From NCBI GenBank assembly GCA_009691915.1, contig SIAD01000005.1, positions 1 through 64,000 on the forward strand: DNA of 64,000 bases. The letters are read 5' to 3'. Within the stretch, counting starts at the first letter, position 1; each line of letters starts with the position of its first letter. The notes beneath the pieces are model-generated. The model searched no databases, had not been told where the DNA came from, and was given only the letters and a program-made list of their open reading frames with translations. The stretch is from Phycisphaerales bacterium. GTDB taxonomy: Bacteria > Planctomycetota > Phycisphaerae > Phycisphaerales > SM1A02. The translations under genes and the position numbers were made by a program. Below are positions 28,813 through 38,327 of this stretch, one piece after another.

Positions 28813-30020
28813 GCATCCCCCCCGCGTCGCGCCGAGCCGCCCATCATGGACCCAGCGCGGGCATCGCGTGCCGAGATTGAAAAGAGGAGGCCGATCGCCA
28901 TCCACGAGGCGACAATGCTGGACCCGCCCGACGAGACGAAGGGGAGCGTGAGCCCAGTGATCGGCATGAGCCCCATCGTCATCCCGATGTTCACGAACGC
29001 CTGGAATCCCATCATCGCGCCGACCCCGGCGCCTACCAGCCGCCCGAACGGAAGCCGCGTCGAGACAGCGATCCAGAACGCACCGACGGCGAGGGCCGCT
29101 TCAAGCCCGATGATCGTCAGCCCACCCAGCAGCCCCCATCGGCACGCGGCGACGACGAAGATCATGTCGTTGTGCTCCTCGGGCAGCGCGTTGAACTTCA
29201 CGAGCGCCCCCGCGCGCTCCTCAGCGTTGCCGAACACCCCCCCCGCGCCGATCAGGGTTCTCGCGCGATCCCCCTGAAACCCAATCGTGCGCGTGTATCG
29301 CTCGTCGCCGACAATCTGCGCCACCAGCGAGTCAATCCGCGCGCGCTGATGCGGCTTGAGGAACGGATACGACGCGGGAGCCAGCAGAGCCGCGGTCACG
29401 ACGACGATGACGAGGTGCTTGCGCCGCGCCCCCTGCGCCAGCAGCATCGCCAGCAGCGTGGGAAAGAAGAGCAGGGCCGTGCCGAGGTCGGGCTGCATCA
29501 GAATGAGCACGACCGGCACCGCGGTCAGCACCAGTGGCAGGGTGATCCCGAGGCGGCTCTTCAGATCCGCGGCGCGCGCGAGCCACCACGCACTGGCGAG
29601 GATCCATGCCACCTTGGCAAACTCCGCGGGCTGCATGTCGATGGGACCGAGGTCGATCCAGCAGCGGCTGCCGTTGCGCGGCCTGACGATCGCGTCGGGG
29701 ACGCCGGGGGCAACAAGCAGCACAAGGAGCGCGAGCGTTGCCACGAAGACACGCACACTCCAACGCTCGATGAGGGCGGGAAGCGGCACCACCATCATCG
29801 CCGCCATCACCAGGCCGACCGCGGCATACGCCGTCTGCCGCGCGGCGAGCGAGGGCTGGGTCGTCGAGATCGCGAATATGCCGATCAGCGTCAGCGCGAG
29901 AGCTGACAGCACGGGAATCCACCCCGCATTCACCCAGGAAATGCCCAGCAGTTTGGAGATGACTGGGCGGTTGGGTGCGGCTCGAACGCCGCGGGCGGGA
30001 GCGCGTTGGAGGGTGGTCAA
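28809..30020 (-). CDS. rodA: Rod-shape-determining protein RodA (SEDS polymerase)
   Basis: This SEDS-family peptidoglycan glycosyltransferase is an integral membrane protein with about ten helices that polymerises lipid II together with PBP2. The start is most likely TTG at 30020, because it forms a 4-nt TTGA overlap with the mrdA stop; this gives 403 residues, normal for RodA. Conserved blocks are MQPDLGTALLFFPTLLAML, the PEEHNDMIFVVAACRWG loop and the C-terminal ITGLTLPFVSSGGSS. FtsW shares the fold, but adjacency to a class B PBP2 argues for RodA. Confidence 0.92.
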   Translation of the reverse strand: MTTLQRAPARGVRAAPNRPVISKLLGISWVNAGWIPVLSALALTLIGIFAISTTQPSLAARQTAYAAVGLVMAAMMVVPLPALIERWSVRVFVATLALLVLLVAPGVPDAIVRPRNGSRCWIDLGPIDMQPAEFAKVAWILASAWWLARAADLKSRLGITLPLVLTAVPVVLILMQPDLGTALLFFPTLLAMLLAQGARRKHLVIVVVTAALLAPASYPFLKPHQRARIDSLVAQIVGDERYTRTIGFQGDRARTLIGAGGVFGNAEERAGALVKFNALPEEHNDMIFVVAACRWGLLGGLTIIGLEAALAVGAFWIAVSTRLPFGRLVGAGVGAMMGFQAFVNIGMTMGLMPITGLTLPFVSSGGSSIVASWMAIGLLFSISARDARAGSMMGGSARRGGDA

Positions 30021-32272
30021 CGCACGGCTCCGACCTCGACAGGTCCTAGGACGCGTGACCTCGCGGAACCGAGGTACTCCTCTTGCACCAGGGCACGGAT
30101 GACCGCCGCCATCACCGGGCCGGAGGTGCGTCCGCCGCCGCCACCATGTTCGACGATCACGGCGATTGCGTACTTCGGCGTTTCGTTCCATGAGTCTCCG
30201 ACCAGCGCGACGCACCACGCATGGTCGGCATCGGCGAATGACCCCTCGGCCACGCCGTCGCCATCGCGGTCGAGTCGCAGCGGTGGTGCCTCGGCCGTTC
30301 CGGTCTTCGCCCACAGCGTCACATCGGGAACATCGATGATGGGATCGCGGGATCCATCCCCATACTCCATGTGATGCGCGGTGCCATAGGTCGCTGCGGT
30401 GACTCGACGAAGTCCCTCTTGAGCGCGCGCGATGGCCGTCGGTGGAATGTCGAGCCGCGTGTTCGGTTGGTGCCCGCCGGACCGCCACGACGGCGGCCTG
30501 ATCACTCCTCCGCGCCCGATGATCGCGTAGGCATTCGCCAGTTCGAGTGGCGTCACCGTCAGCGGCCCCTGACCGATCCCCAGAGAAATCGTCGCGAAAG
30601 TGTCATGCCTCGCGTCAATCTGCGCGGCAGCGTCCGAGGAGATCACGCTGCCCCCCATCGTGCCCAGCCCGAATCTCCTGTACCAGTCGCACAGCCGCTG
30701 CGCGCCCAGCCGGTGCGCCAGCGTATAGAAGTAGATGTTGCAGCTGCTGGCAAGCGCGTATTCGATCGCGAGGGGCGCCCCGGTTCGCGCCGAGTGCGTG
30801 GCGAACTGGTTTTGCGACCGATAGATCCAGCAGCGCGCGACATCCGTTCGGTCATTGAAGTAGTGCCCGCTGCACACGACCGACTCTCCTTCGTCGACGG
30901 CACCCTCGGCAACCGCTGCCAGATAGACCAACGGTTTCACAATCGACCCGGGGGGATACGCCCCTTCGAGTGCGCGATTCATGGAGGCCGTCTCAGCTCC
31001 CACCACCAGCGGCCCTGACCGGGTGACGGTCTCGGGAGTCGGAGTCGACGCCGCCGCCACCACCTCGCCCGTGGCGACATCGACTATGACCGCCGCCGCG
31101 GGGAGGGCATCGCCGATCCGGAGCCCCTCGCTGTGCGACTGCCATCCCTGTACCCGAGTGAGACCGAGCCGCGGATCGATCGCCGCCTGAACACGCGCCT
31201 GCAACTGCGCGTCGATCGAGACACGCACATCCTGCCCAGGGACGGGGGCGATGCGGTCCTCCTCATCAGTGTCGAGGCGACGAGTGACTTGCCCGCGGCT
31301 TCCGCGCAAAGTGTCCTCAAACTGCCGCTCGAACCCCCGTGCGCCGACCGAGTCCGGGCCCACGCGATAGCCGCCCAAGTCGACCTCGATCGTGCCGTCG
31401 TCCAGAGTTTTCTCGAAGGGGCGTCGCTTGAGATCGGCCTCCCATGTCTCGTGTCTAATCGACCCCAGAAGGCCATCGAGCGCACCCTCCAGTCGCATCA
31501 CCATCGGAACGCTGGTGCGGATCCGCCTCGGGAGTCGCTCTCGTGAGATTTCAACCTCCGTCGCCTCCCATGGGTGGTTGCGCCGCGTCGCGTCCGCGAC
31601 TGCAACGCCGCCGGGCATGGTGTCGGCAAGTTTCCGCAATTCATTGGCGGTCTCGGGCGCAATGTCGCGCAGAACTGGATGGAACTCACGCATCTCGCGG
31701 ATGGGTTCGCTCGGGATGTCGAGCGAGAGTCCTCGTTCGCGACGGCTTGCGAGTGCGCGTTCGTACACCGCCGCGGTCCGACTATCGATCCGCGCCGCGA
31801 TCGCCTGAAGGCGCGCCTCAAGCTCCGCGGACGAGAGACCCCCGCGCACCGCGAGCACTTCGTGCAGTTGCGTCTGTCGATGTTGCCATGGGGCCAGTCT
31901 GGCATCGGTCTCCCGCTGTCGCGCCTCCACCGACAGGGCGCGCCATGCGGCCCGGCCAAGAGCTGACCGCGCCTCCTCCGTCGCACGCTCGTAAGCCCAG
32001 GTTCCCTTCGCCAGCGGATAGCTGACCGCCGCGTCGTAACTGGCAACATCTTCCGCGAGCACCCGTCCCATGCGGTCGACAATCTTCCCTCGCCATGTCG
32101 GGAGGAGCCGCTCCGTGTCGAGGCGTTCCTCGGCACGGTCAGAGAGCCGTCCCCCCTGCACGACGGTCAGCACAAAGAGTCGGGCCGTGAGCACCGGAAC
32201 CGCCAGCAAGGCGATCACGAAGAGCACCGCAAATTTCCTGCGTAGATCTCGCTGGATCCTCGAATGGGCCAA
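30017..32272 (-). CDS. mrdA: Penicillin-binding protein 2 (class B transpeptidase)
   Basis: This inner-membrane transpeptidase crosslinks peptidoglycan during elongation. It has 751 residues against about 630 in E. coli. An N-terminal transmembrane helix (about 13-33) precedes the pedestal domain. The active-site PGSIVKP (SxxK Ser near residue 441), the SCN motif (about 507) and KTGT (about 653) are all present. The extra length lies mainly in the non-catalytic N-terminal half, which contains long Arg/Glu-rich helical stretches (about 95-260). It is co-transcribed with rodA and rsmG. It diverges from ychF across 79 bp. Confidence 0.93.
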   Translation of the reverse strand: MAHSRIQRDLRRKFAVLFVIALLAVPVLTARLFVLTVVQGGRLSDRAEERLDTERLLPTWRGKIVDRMGRVLAEDVASYDAAVSYPLAKGTWAYERATEEARSALGRAAWRALSVEARQRETDARLAPWQHRQTQLHEVLAVRGGLSSAELEARLQAIAARIDSRTAAVYERALASRRERGLSLDIPSEPIREMREFHPVLRDIAPETANELRKLADTMPGGVAVADATRRNHPWEATEVEISRERLPRRIRTSVPMVMRLEGALDGLLGSIRHETWEADLKRRPFEKTLDDGTIEVDLGGYRVGPDSVGARGFERQFEDTLRGSRGQVTRRLDTDEEDRIAPVPGQDVRVSIDAQLQARVQAAIDPRLGLTRVQGWQSHSEGLRIGDALPAAAVIVDVATGEVVAAASTPTPETVTRSGPLVVGAETASMNRALEGAYPPGSIVKPLVYLAAVAEGAVDEGESVVCSGHYFNDRTDVARCWIYRSQNQFATHSARTGAPLAIEYALASSCNIYFYTLAHRLGAQRLCDWYRRFGLGTMGGSVISSDAAAQIDARHDTFATISLGIGQGPLTVTPLELANAYAIIGRGGVIRPPSWRSGGHQPNTRLDIPPTAIARAQEGLRRVTAATYGTAHHMEYGDGSRDPIIDVPDVTLWAKTGTAEAPPLRLDRDGDGVAEGSFADADHAWCVALVGDSWNETPKYAIAVIVEHGGGGGRTSGPVMAAVIRALVQEEYLGSARSRVLGPVEVGAVR

Positions 32273-32351
32273 TCAGTCCTCCATGACTGCGTCGCCCTCA
32301 GTGGGCGGGGTGAGTGTAGCCCTCGCGAGCCTCGCTACCATCCTTCCCCCC

Positions 32352-33440
32352 ATGGAATGCGGCATCGTCGGACTTCCCAATGTCGGCAAGAGCACCCTCT
32401 TCAACGCCCTGACCGCGGCGGGTGCGGCAGCGGCGAACTACCCGTTCTGCACGATTGAACCGAATGTCGGGATCGTCTCGGTCCCTGACCCGCGCCTCGA
32501 GGAGATCCACGCACTCATCGACACCCAGAAGGTGATCCCGGCCGCGCTGCGGCTCGTGGATATTGCGGGACTGGTGAAGGGGGCCAGCGAAGGCGAAGGG
32601 CTCGGGAACAAGTTCCTCTCGCACATCCGTCAGGTTGACGCGATTCTGCATGTCGTCCGATGTTTCGTCGATCCGGATGTCACCCATGTCGACGGAACCG
32701 TTGATCCTGTGCGGGACATCAACACCATCGAGACCGAGCTCATGCTGGCGGACCTCCAAGTGGCCGAGGGGCTCGTCGACAAGGCTCGGCGAACCGCGCA
32801 GCATGGCGACAAGGAGGCCGCTACGCGGCTGTCGATTCTTGAACGATGCCTCGGGGCGCTCAACGACTCGAAGCCGGTTCGCTCCATCGCCCCGACCGCG
32901 GAAGAGTCGGTCGAACTGCAGCAGCTGGGAATGATCACCGCCAAGCGGGTCCTGTTCGTCGCCAATGTCGACGAGGCCGACCTCCATGGCACCAGTCCTC
33001 TGGTCGAGAAGGTTCGCGCCTACGCAAAGGGGCATGGGGGCCTGGTGACCGTCGTCTGTGCCAAGATCGAAAGCGAGTTGTCGGAACTTGCCCCAGGCGA
33101 TCGGGCCGAGATGCTCGGATCGCTCGGGATGGAAGAGCCGGCGCTGGCCGCGGTCGCGCGCGCGGCCTACGAACTGCTCGGTCTCCAGTCCTACTTCACC
33201 GCCGGCGAGAAGGAAATCCGCGCGTGGACCGTGCGCAAGGGATCAACGGCGCCCCAGGCAGCGGGAGTCATCCACACCGACTTTGAGCACGGGTTCATCC
33301 GCGCGGAGACCTACTCGGTCGCGGACCTGCGGGAATTCCGAACGGAGAAGGCGATCCGCGAGGCCGGCCGCATGCGCAGCGAGGGCAAGGCGTATGTGAT
33401 GCAGGACGGCGATGTCGTGCACTTTCTCTTCAATGTCTAG
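32352..33440 (+). CDS. ychF: Redox-regulated ribosome-binding ATPase YchF
   Basis: This is an Obg-family P-loop NTPase of 362 residues from the ATG at 32352, the usual YchF length. The P-loop is GLPNVGKST. The base-specificity position reads NVDE instead of the GTPase NKxD, which is why YchF prefers ATP. The C-terminal TGS domain ends with the conserved [12 protein letters not shown] and [17 protein letters not shown]-type close. It binds ribosomes and acts in translation and stress responses. It converges on aat with 15 bp between stops. Confidence 0.96.
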   Translation: MECGIVGLPNVGKSTLFNALTAAGAAAANYPFCTIEPNVGIVSVPDPRLEEIHALIDTQKVIPAALRLVDIAGLVKGASEGEGLGNKFLSHIRQVDAILHVVRCFVDPDVTHVDGTVDPVRDINTIETELMLADLQVAEGLVDKARRTAQHGDKEAATRLSILERCLGALNDSKPVRSIAPTAEESVELQQLGMITAKRVLFVANVDEADLHGTSPLVEKVRAYAKGHGGLVTVVCAKIESELSELAPGDRAEMLGSLGMEEPALAAVARAAYELLGLQSYFTAGEKEIRAWTVRKGSTAPQAAGVIHTDFEHGFIRAETYSVADLREFRTEKAIREAGRMRSEGKAYVMQDGDVVHFLFNV

Positions 33441-33455
33441 GTGCGCGCGCGGGGG

Positions 33456-34073
33456 TCAGTCGTTGGCCGACCTGGGGTGCACACTCAGCGCATGCGCGAG
33501 CCGTCGGAGATACTCCTCGACGGGAATTTCTTCTGCACCAAGCGACAGAATGTGGGGATTGGCATACTGGCAGTCGAGGAGCGCGAAACCCCGCGCACGC
33601 AGCCGGTCGACGAGTGCGATGAGACAGACCTTGCTGGCGTCAGTTCCGCCCAGATCCGGCCGTGAGAACATGCTCTCGCCGAAGAAGGCGCCCTCGACCG
33701 CAACGCCGTAGAGACCGCCGACGAGATCGTCGCCTCGCCAGGCCTCGACGCTGTGCGCGTGACCCAGCCGATGCAGTTCGAGGTAGAGCGACTGGAGCTC
33801 TTTGGAGATCCACGATCGGTTCTCGCCTCCTCGATCACTGGCGCACGCGGCAATGACCCGGTCAAACGCGCCGTCCCACGCGATGCGAAACCGCCCCGAC
33901 TTCGTCCGTCGGGAGAGCGATCGTGAGATCTTCATCCTCCCCCGTTCCAGTGGCATAACGCAGCGGGGATCGCACGCAAAGAGCGATATCTCCCCCGAAT
34001 CTGGGTTCGCCATCGGAAACGCGCCCGCGCGATACCCCGCAAGGACGACCTCCGGAGTCAGGGGTGAACTCAT
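33456..34073 (-). CDS. aat: Leucyl/phenylalanyl-tRNA-protein transferase
   Basis: This N-end-rule enzyme adds Leu or Phe from aminoacyl-tRNA to proteins with N-terminal Arg or Lys, tagging them for ClpS/ClpAP. It has 205 residues. Family blocks are GYRAGAFPMANPDSG, SWISKELQSLYLELHRLGHAHSVEAW (split across two conserved motifs) and the C-terminal DCQYANPHILSLGAEEIP. An Asp/Glu-specific Bpt would look different around these motifs. A weak promoter lies directly upstream. Confidence 0.94.
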   Translation of the reverse strand: MSSPLTPEVVLAGYRAGAFPMANPDSGEISLFACDPRCVMPLERGRMKISRSLSRRTKSGRFRIAWDGAFDRVIAACASDRGGENRSWISKELQSLYLELHRLGHAHSVEAWRGDDLVGGLYGVAVEGAFFGESMFSRPDLGGTDASKVCLIALVDRLRARGFALLDCQYANPHILSLGAEEIPVEEYLRRLAHALSVHPRSAND

Positions 34074-34448
34074 CCACCGCCCTGCCGTAGAGGGGTCGAG
34101 GCGACTTGTGTCAAGTCGGAAATCAGGTAACTTCTCCGCTCCTCATTCAGGGGCCGTCGGTGACGGACGATCGCGGGCAATGGCCCGGATCGGCGGCGCC
34201 GCAAGGGGCGTCTTGGCGCGGCCAGAAGACGCTTCAGCTCAGAGGAGTGCCGCGGCAAGGGTCCCCTCGACGGGCGCCCGACCCCGCGTCGAGCGTTTCC
34301 GTCGTCGGTTGATCCGACGCGGTGCTGCCTGGGAACGCAGGGCAGCGCTGAACCAACAGGCGTTCCTCCCCCTTTCGAGGGTGGACGAGCCACGCTGAAT
34401 TGAAGAGTCAAGCCCGCTTCGGCCGCGCGTAGAATTCGGCCGTTCGAT
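34074..34448. other. Hairpin-rich intergenic region without a recognised gene
   Basis: These 375 bp between aat and tRNA-Gln hold no convincing reading frame. Near the aat end, minus-strand TTGACA (34114-34109) and TCTACG (34091-34086), 17 bp apart, may be the aat promoter. Near the tRNA end, TAGAAT (34430-34435) is a good -10 for tRNA-Gln but no good -35 is seen. Between them are strong short hairpins: CCGTC-GGT-GACGG, GTCGG-TTGAT-CCGAC, and an 8-bp stem with one bulge (GCTGCCTG pairing with CAGGGCAGC). A structured RNA is possible. I looked for tmRNA, RNase P, SRP and 6S hallmarks and did not find them. Confidence 0.4.
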
Positions 34449-34519
34449 TGGCCCATGGTGTAACGGTAGCACAGGAGATTTTGGTTCTCCTTGTCCTTGT
34501 TCGAATCAAGGTGGGCCAA
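34449..34519 (+). tRNA. tRNA-Gln (anticodon TTG)
   Basis: A full cloverleaf is visible. The acceptor stem TGGCCCA (34449-34455) pairs with TGGGCCA (34512-34518). The anticodon stem GGAGA/TCTCC encloses the 7-nt loop TTTTGGT, with anticodon TTG at 34481-34483. The T-arm contains GTTCGAATC. U1-A72 is typical of glutamine tRNAs. The discriminator base is A34519 and CCA is not encoded. Confidence 0.96.
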
Positions 34520-34578
34520 CTCCCCTCTCCCCTGGGCATGACTCGACAACTCGGCGTCCCCAATCGGGATCGACACTC

Positions 34579-35400
34579 GTGACCGCTCAGACCCAAGACC
34601 AGTTTCAGACCATCGCCGTGATTCTCGCGGCGGGCAAGGGCACTCGCATGAACAGCGATCTGCCCAAGGTCATGCACTGCGCCGCGGGGAAGCCACTCGT
34701 CGAGTGGGTCGTCAACGCAGTCAACGCCGCAGGGGTCAAGCGGATCATTCTTGTCGTCGGCCATCAGGAAGAGGTCATCAGGGCGCATTTCGCCAATCAC
34801 GCGGGCATCGAGTTCGTCCGACAGTCCCCGCAATTGGGGACCGGCCACGCCGTCGACCAGGCTCGACCGCTCGTTGCGGGGAGCCCAGCGTCGAGCGAGC
34901 TCCTCGTCCTGTGTGGCGATGGCCCGATGATCACTGCGGGAACGATTGGGTCACTTCTCGCGGCGCACCGAACCGCGCGCGCCGCAGCGACGCTGGCGAC
35001 GAGCGTCATCCCCGACCCGACTGGCTACGGTCGGATTGCACGCGACGATACCGGCGCATTCGAGGCAATTGTCGAGGCCAAGGACTGCACGGGGGAACAG
35101 CTCGGGATCCGCGAGGTCAACCCCTCCTACTACTGCTTCGAGCTCGGAACACTGCTCGACACGCTCGCGAAGGTCCACAACCGCAATGCGGCGGGCGAGT
35201 ACTACATCACCGACATCTTCCACATCCTCAAGGCCGCTGGACGCAGAGTGCGTGTCGTCGACGCCGTCCCGCCAGAAGAGGTGCTCTCCGTCAACAGCCC
35301 GGCCCAGCTCGCGGAAGTCGACGATCTCCTGCGACAGCGCACCAAGAACCACCAATCCCTGAATCGCACCTGCACACCAACCACGGAGGCCACCCGATGA
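34579..35400 (+). CDS. UDP-GlcNAc pyrophosphorylase domain protein (GlmU N-domain only)
   Basis: The protein is 273 residues from the GTG at 34579. It matches the N-terminal uridyltransferase half of GlmU: LAAGKGTRM nucleotide loop, SPQLGTGHAV, TGYGRI, IVEAKDC and GEYYITDIF. Where GlmU usually has GDVPLI, this protein has CGDGPMI. It should join GlcNAc-1-phosphate (or a related sugar phosphate) with UTP to make UDP-GlcNAc for peptidoglycan and lipid A. The C-terminal left-handed beta-helix acetyltransferase half is absent, so GlcN-1-P acetylation must be done elsewhere. It overlaps prs by 4 nt. Confidence 0.88.
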   Translation: MTAQTQDQFQTIAVILAAGKGTRMNSDLPKVMHCAAGKPLVEWVVNAVNAAGVKRIILVVGHQEEVIRAHFANHAGIEFVRQSPQLGTGHAVDQARPLVAGSPASSELLVLCGDGPMITAGTIGSLLAAHRTARAAATLATSVIPDPTGYGRIARDDTGAFEAIVEAKDCTGEQLGIREVNPSYYCFELGTLLDTLAKVHNRNAAGEYYITDIFHILKAAGRRVRVVDAVPPEEVLSVNSPAQLAEVDDLLRQRTKNHQSLNRTCTPTTEATR

Positions 35401-36380
35401 CCGCAACCGATCGCGAGCAGCTGAAGATCTTCGCAGGGACCAGCGGACGCGACCTCGCGCAGGCGATGTGCGACCACCTCGAGCTTCCGCTCGGGCAGGC
35501 GCAGACGACGCAGTTTCCGGACGGGGAGTTGATCGTCAAGCTCGATGAGGATGTGCGCGGTCGCGACTGCTTCGTCGTGCAGTCGACCTGCGATCCGGTG
35601 AATCAGAATCTGATGGAACTCCTGGTGTACATCGACTGTCTGCGCCGAGCGAGCGCGCGGCGCATCACCGCGGTGATCCCATACTTCGGGTACGCGCGCC
35701 AGGATCGCAAGGACGAGGGGCGCGTGCCAATCACCGCCAAGCTCGTCGCCAATCTGATTACGACGGCTGGTGCGCAACGGGTCCTCTGCATGGATCTGCA
35801 CGCCCCCCAGATCCAGGGCTTCTTTGACATTCCCGTCGACCATCTCACTGCGGCTCCTGTCATCAGCGAGCACTTCCGGAGAATTCGCGGCGAACTCGGC
35901 GAGCTCACCATCGTCTCCCCCGATGTGGGAAATGTGAAAGTGGCCAACATGTACGCCAATCTCTTGGGCGCGGATCTTGCCATCATCGACAAGCGCCGCC
36001 ACTCGGGATCGAAGGTCTCGGTCAAGAATCTGATCGGCACCGTCGATGGAACCACGGTGCTGATGTTCGACGACTTGATCTCCACCGCGGGCACGGTCTG
36101 CGAGGCGGCCAAGGTCGTCATGGAGAACGGGGCCAAGGGGGTGCAGGTCGCCTGTTCCCACGGACTCTTCGTGGGGATGGCGTGCGAACGGCTGATGGAG
36201 AGCCCGATCGCGCGAGTCGTTTGCACGGACTCGATTCCCGACGGGCTGCGCACCAAAGTGCTCGCCCCCAAATTGACCGTCCTCTCGGTTGCGCAGCTGC
36301 TCGGTGAAGCCGTGCACCGCATTCACCATGATCAGTCGATCTCGGCGCTGTTCACACTCGGCGCTGGAGTCAAGCGCTAG
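35397..36380 (+). CDS. prs: Ribose-phosphate pyrophosphokinase
   Basis: This enzyme makes PRPP from ribose 5-phosphate and ATP for nucleotide, His and Trp synthesis. It has 327 residues from the ATG at 35397, preceded by GGAGG at 35385-35389 and overlapping the upstream stop (ATGA). Family motifs are FPDGELIVKLDEDVRG, YFGYARQDRKDEGRVPI, the SPDVGNVKVAN and IIDKRRHSGSKV region, and the PRPP loop DDLISTAGT (more often D(M/L)IDTAGT). The function is firm despite that substitution. Confidence 0.96.
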   Translation: MTATDREQLKIFAGTSGRDLAQAMCDHLELPLGQAQTTQFPDGELIVKLDEDVRGRDCFVVQSTCDPVNQNLMELLVYIDCLRRASARRITAVIPYFGYARQDRKDEGRVPITAKLVANLITTAGAQRVLCMDLHAPQIQGFFDIPVDHLTAAPVISEHFRRIRGELGELTIVSPDVGNVKVANMYANLLGADLAIIDKRRHSGSKVSVKNLIGTVDGTTVLMFDDLISTAGTVCEAAKVVMENGAKGVQVACSHGLFVGMACERLMESPIARVVCTDSIPDGLRTKVLAPKLTVLSVAQLLGEAVHRIHHDQSISALFTLGAGVKR

Positions 36381-36404
36381 CCCACCACTTACAGGAGTCA
36401 TCCC

Positions 36405-37097
36405 ATGAGCAAAGAAGTCCCAGTCATCGAAGCCACGCCGCGCGAGCGGATGGGCACCCGCTACACCAAGCGCCTCCGCGCCGCGGGGAAATTGCCTGCC
36501 ATCATCTACGGCCACGGGTCCGTGCCGACGGCGGTGACCGTCGACGGAAAGAGTGTCGTATCGGCGCTCAAACGCGGTCTTCATGTCTTCGAGCTCAAGC
36601 GCGCGGGCACGGCCAACGAGACCTGCCTGGTCAAGGACCTGCAGTTTGGATGGCTCGGCGACGATGTCATCCATGTCGACTTCACCCGCGTCAACCTCGA
36701 CGAAGTGGTGACCGTGAGCGTGGCCCTCCACTTCATTGGCACTCCCGAGGCCGCCAAGAAGGTCGGCAGTGTGCTCACCCACGACATCGCCGAACTTCAG
36801 GTGCGCTGCAAGGTGCGCGACATTCCCGAGTCGATCCGAATCGATCTCTCGGGACTGACCAACGACATCATGACGGTCGCCGAATTGAAACTTCCACCGG
36901 AGCTGACCGCGATGAGCAATCCGCACACCGCCCTCGCTCGAATCGTCGTCGTGCTTGAGGAAGCCGCAGGGGAAGCTGTCACCACGACGGCAACAACCGA
37001 ACCGGAAGTTCTCACGGCCAAGAAGGAGGAGGGTGCCGTTGGGGCTCCTGGTGACGACAAGAAGAAGGCGGCACCTACCGAGGAGAAGAAGAAGTAG
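36405..37097 (+). CDS. rplY: 50S ribosomal protein L25 (CTC form)
   Basis: This is bL25 with the C-terminal CTC extension, a 5S rRNA-binding protein. It has 230 residues. The N-terminal L25 domain shows ERMGTRYTKRLRAAGKLPAI. The second beta domain follows, and the C-terminus is a low-complexity Lys/Glu/Ala tail. Its ribosome-binding site AGGAGTCATCCC repeats the leader motif found before pgi and rpsF. It is the first of rplY-pth-rpsF. Confidence 0.95.
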   Translation: MSKEVPVIEATPRERMGTRYTKRLRAAGKLPAIIYGHGSVPTAVTVDGKSVVSALKRGLHVFELKRAGTANETCLVKDLQFGWLGDDVIHVDFTRVNLDEVVTVSVALHFIGTPEAAKKVGSVLTHDIAELQVRCKVRDIPESIRIDLSGLTNDIMTVAELKLPPELTAMSNPHTALARIVVVLEEAAGEAVTTTATTEPEVLTAKKEEGAVGAPGDDKKKAAPTEEKKK

Positions 37098-37152
37098 GCG
37101 GCCCATCCCGGCGCACCCGCTGATTCATCATGTTCATTATGAGTACACCCCC

Positions 37153-37743
37153 ATGAAACTCGTCGTCGGACTTGGCAATCCAGGGCCTGAGTACGCACGA
37201 ACCCGCCACAATGTCGGGTTTGAGGTCGTTGACTCGTTGGCGCGCCGGTTCGTCGATCCCTCACGCGCCTCGGCGCGCGCGCGATTTCATGGACTTGTCC
37301 TCGAGGCCGAAATCGCCTCGGAGATGGTTCTGCTCATCAAGCCCACCACCTTCATGAACAAGTCGGGGCGGAGCGTGGCCGATGCCATCTCGTTCTACAA
37401 GCTCGATGCCGCGCGCGATGTCATGGTTGTCGCCGACGACATCGACCTTCCATGCGGCACGATCCGTGTCCGTGCCGACGGTGGCACGGGAGGCCACAAC
37501 GGCCTAGCCGACATTCTCGGCGCACTTGGATCGGCACAGTGGAGTCGGTGCCGCATCGGCATCGACCCGCCGGGGATCATCCCGCAGGCCGACTATGTCC
37601 TCGGGCGCTTCACGGCCGAGCAGCAGCCGCTCGCTTCGCAGGGGATCGATCTCGCCTGCGAGGCACTCGAGTGCTGGTGCCGGGAGGGTCTCGCCGCAAC
37701 TATGAATCGCTTCAATCGTTCTCGAGTCACCAACAACGCATAG
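37153..37743 (+). CDS. pth: Peptidyl-tRNA hydrolase
   Basis: The enzyme releases tRNA from peptidyl-tRNAs that drop off ribosomes. It has 196 residues from the ATG at 37153. Active-site elements are all present: GLGNPGPEY (Asn), RHNVGF (catalytic His), TFMNKSG (Asn), DDIDLPCGTIR (Asp) and GGTGGHNGL (Asn). It sits in the usual context after the L25/CTC gene. Confidence 0.97.
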   Translation: MKLVVGLGNPGPEYARTRHNVGFEVVDSLARRFVDPSRASARARFHGLVLEAEIASEMVLLIKPTTFMNKSGRSVADAISFYKLDAARDVMVVADDIDLPCGTIRVRADGGTGGHNGLADILGALGSAQWSRCRIGIDPPGIIPQADYVLGRFTAEQQPLASQGIDLACEALECWCREGLAATMNRFNRSRVTNNA

Positions 37744-37751
37744 GAGTCATC

Positions 37752-38195
37752 ATGTCCACCACCACAGTAAGGACCACCGTTCGACAGTATGAGGGGATGT
37801 TCCTCTTTCCCCAGAGCGTCACGGCCGACCTCACCGGCGCCACGGATCACGTCCGCGAGTGCATCACCAGGCACGGCGGTGAGATCGTCAGCCTCGTCAA
37901 ATGGGATGAGCGCCGGCTCGCCTTCGACATCAAGGGGAACAAGCGAGGCGTCTACTTGCTCGCCTACTTCACGGCACCGACCACGGCGGTCGGAGCTATC
38001 GAGCGAGACTGCATCCTCTCCGAGCGGCTGCTGCGCACGCTGATTGTCAAGGCCGACCATCTCTCCAAGGAACAGATGCTGGATGCCGAGGGGCAGGCCC
38101 GACTGGTGATGGAGTCAAAGCTCCGCCGCCAAGCTGCGGAAGCCGCCTACGCCGAGGGGGCCGAGACCCCGCCGCCGTCGCCCGTGGAAGGCTGA
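37752..38195 (+). CDS. rpsF: 30S ribosomal protein S6
   Basis: This is bS6 of the small-subunit platform, with 147 residues from the ATG at 37752. The ferredoxin-like core (YEGMFLFPQS, GGEIVSLVKWDERRLAFDIKG, RGVYLLAYF) is followed by a tail of about 40 residues with Ala/Glu and PPPSPVEG. The ribosome-binding site is TAGGAGTCATCATG, where the pth stop TAG is part of the Shine-Dalgarno. The usual rpsR and rplI partners are absent, and a terminator separates rpsF from ssb. Confidence 0.94.
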   Translation: MSTTTVRTTVRQYEGMFLFPQSVTADLTGATDHVRECITRHGGEIVSLVKWDERRLAFDIKGNKRGVYLLAYFTAPTTAVGAIERDCILSERLLRTLIVKADHLSKEQMLDAEGQARLVMESKLRRQAAEAAYAEGAETPPPSPVEG

Positions 38196-38220
38196 GCCTG
38201 CCGAAGACCCGAGAACGAAC

Positions 38221-38253
38221 GCACCCCGTGCAGCAATGCGCGGGGTGCTTTTT
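38221..38253 (+). terminator. Rho-independent terminator after rpsF
   Basis: A stem of 12 pairs runs from GCACCCCG (38221-38228), continued inward to the base before the loop, to CGGGGTGC (38241-38248), closed by the stable tetraloop GCAA (38233-38236). It is followed immediately by five T (38249-38253). This is the clearest intrinsic terminator in the window and marks the end of the prs/rplY-pth-rpsF unit. Confidence 0.92.
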
Positions 38254-38327
38254 CCCCCGCAGGAAAAAGGGGGACATCCAAGGGAACCCGGAGACTCGCC
38301 GCTAGGATTCGCTCAGGAGAGAACACC

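Noticed and set aside
28813-28905. N-terminal extension of rsmG and the 156-codon extension of rodA (30021-30488)
   Set aside because: Both would overlap the upstream gene deeply. The ATGA and TTGA junctions give family-typical lengths.
34074-34448. SRP RNA, tmRNA, RNase P or 6S RNA in the gap before tRNA-Gln
   Set aside because: I compared both strands with the conserved cores of these RNAs and found no convincing match.
35202-37106. Long open minus-strand frame (over 600 codons) opposite prs and rplY
   Set aside because: It mirrors the codon pattern of two certain genes on the other strand, has no motif or ribosome-binding site, and is a normal artefact of GC-rich DNA.
38249-38273. TTTTTCCCCC and AAAAAGGGGG after the rpsF terminator as a second hairpin
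   Set aside because: The order of the blocks prevents T-A and C-G pairing in one nested stem; only the first hairpin is a terminator.
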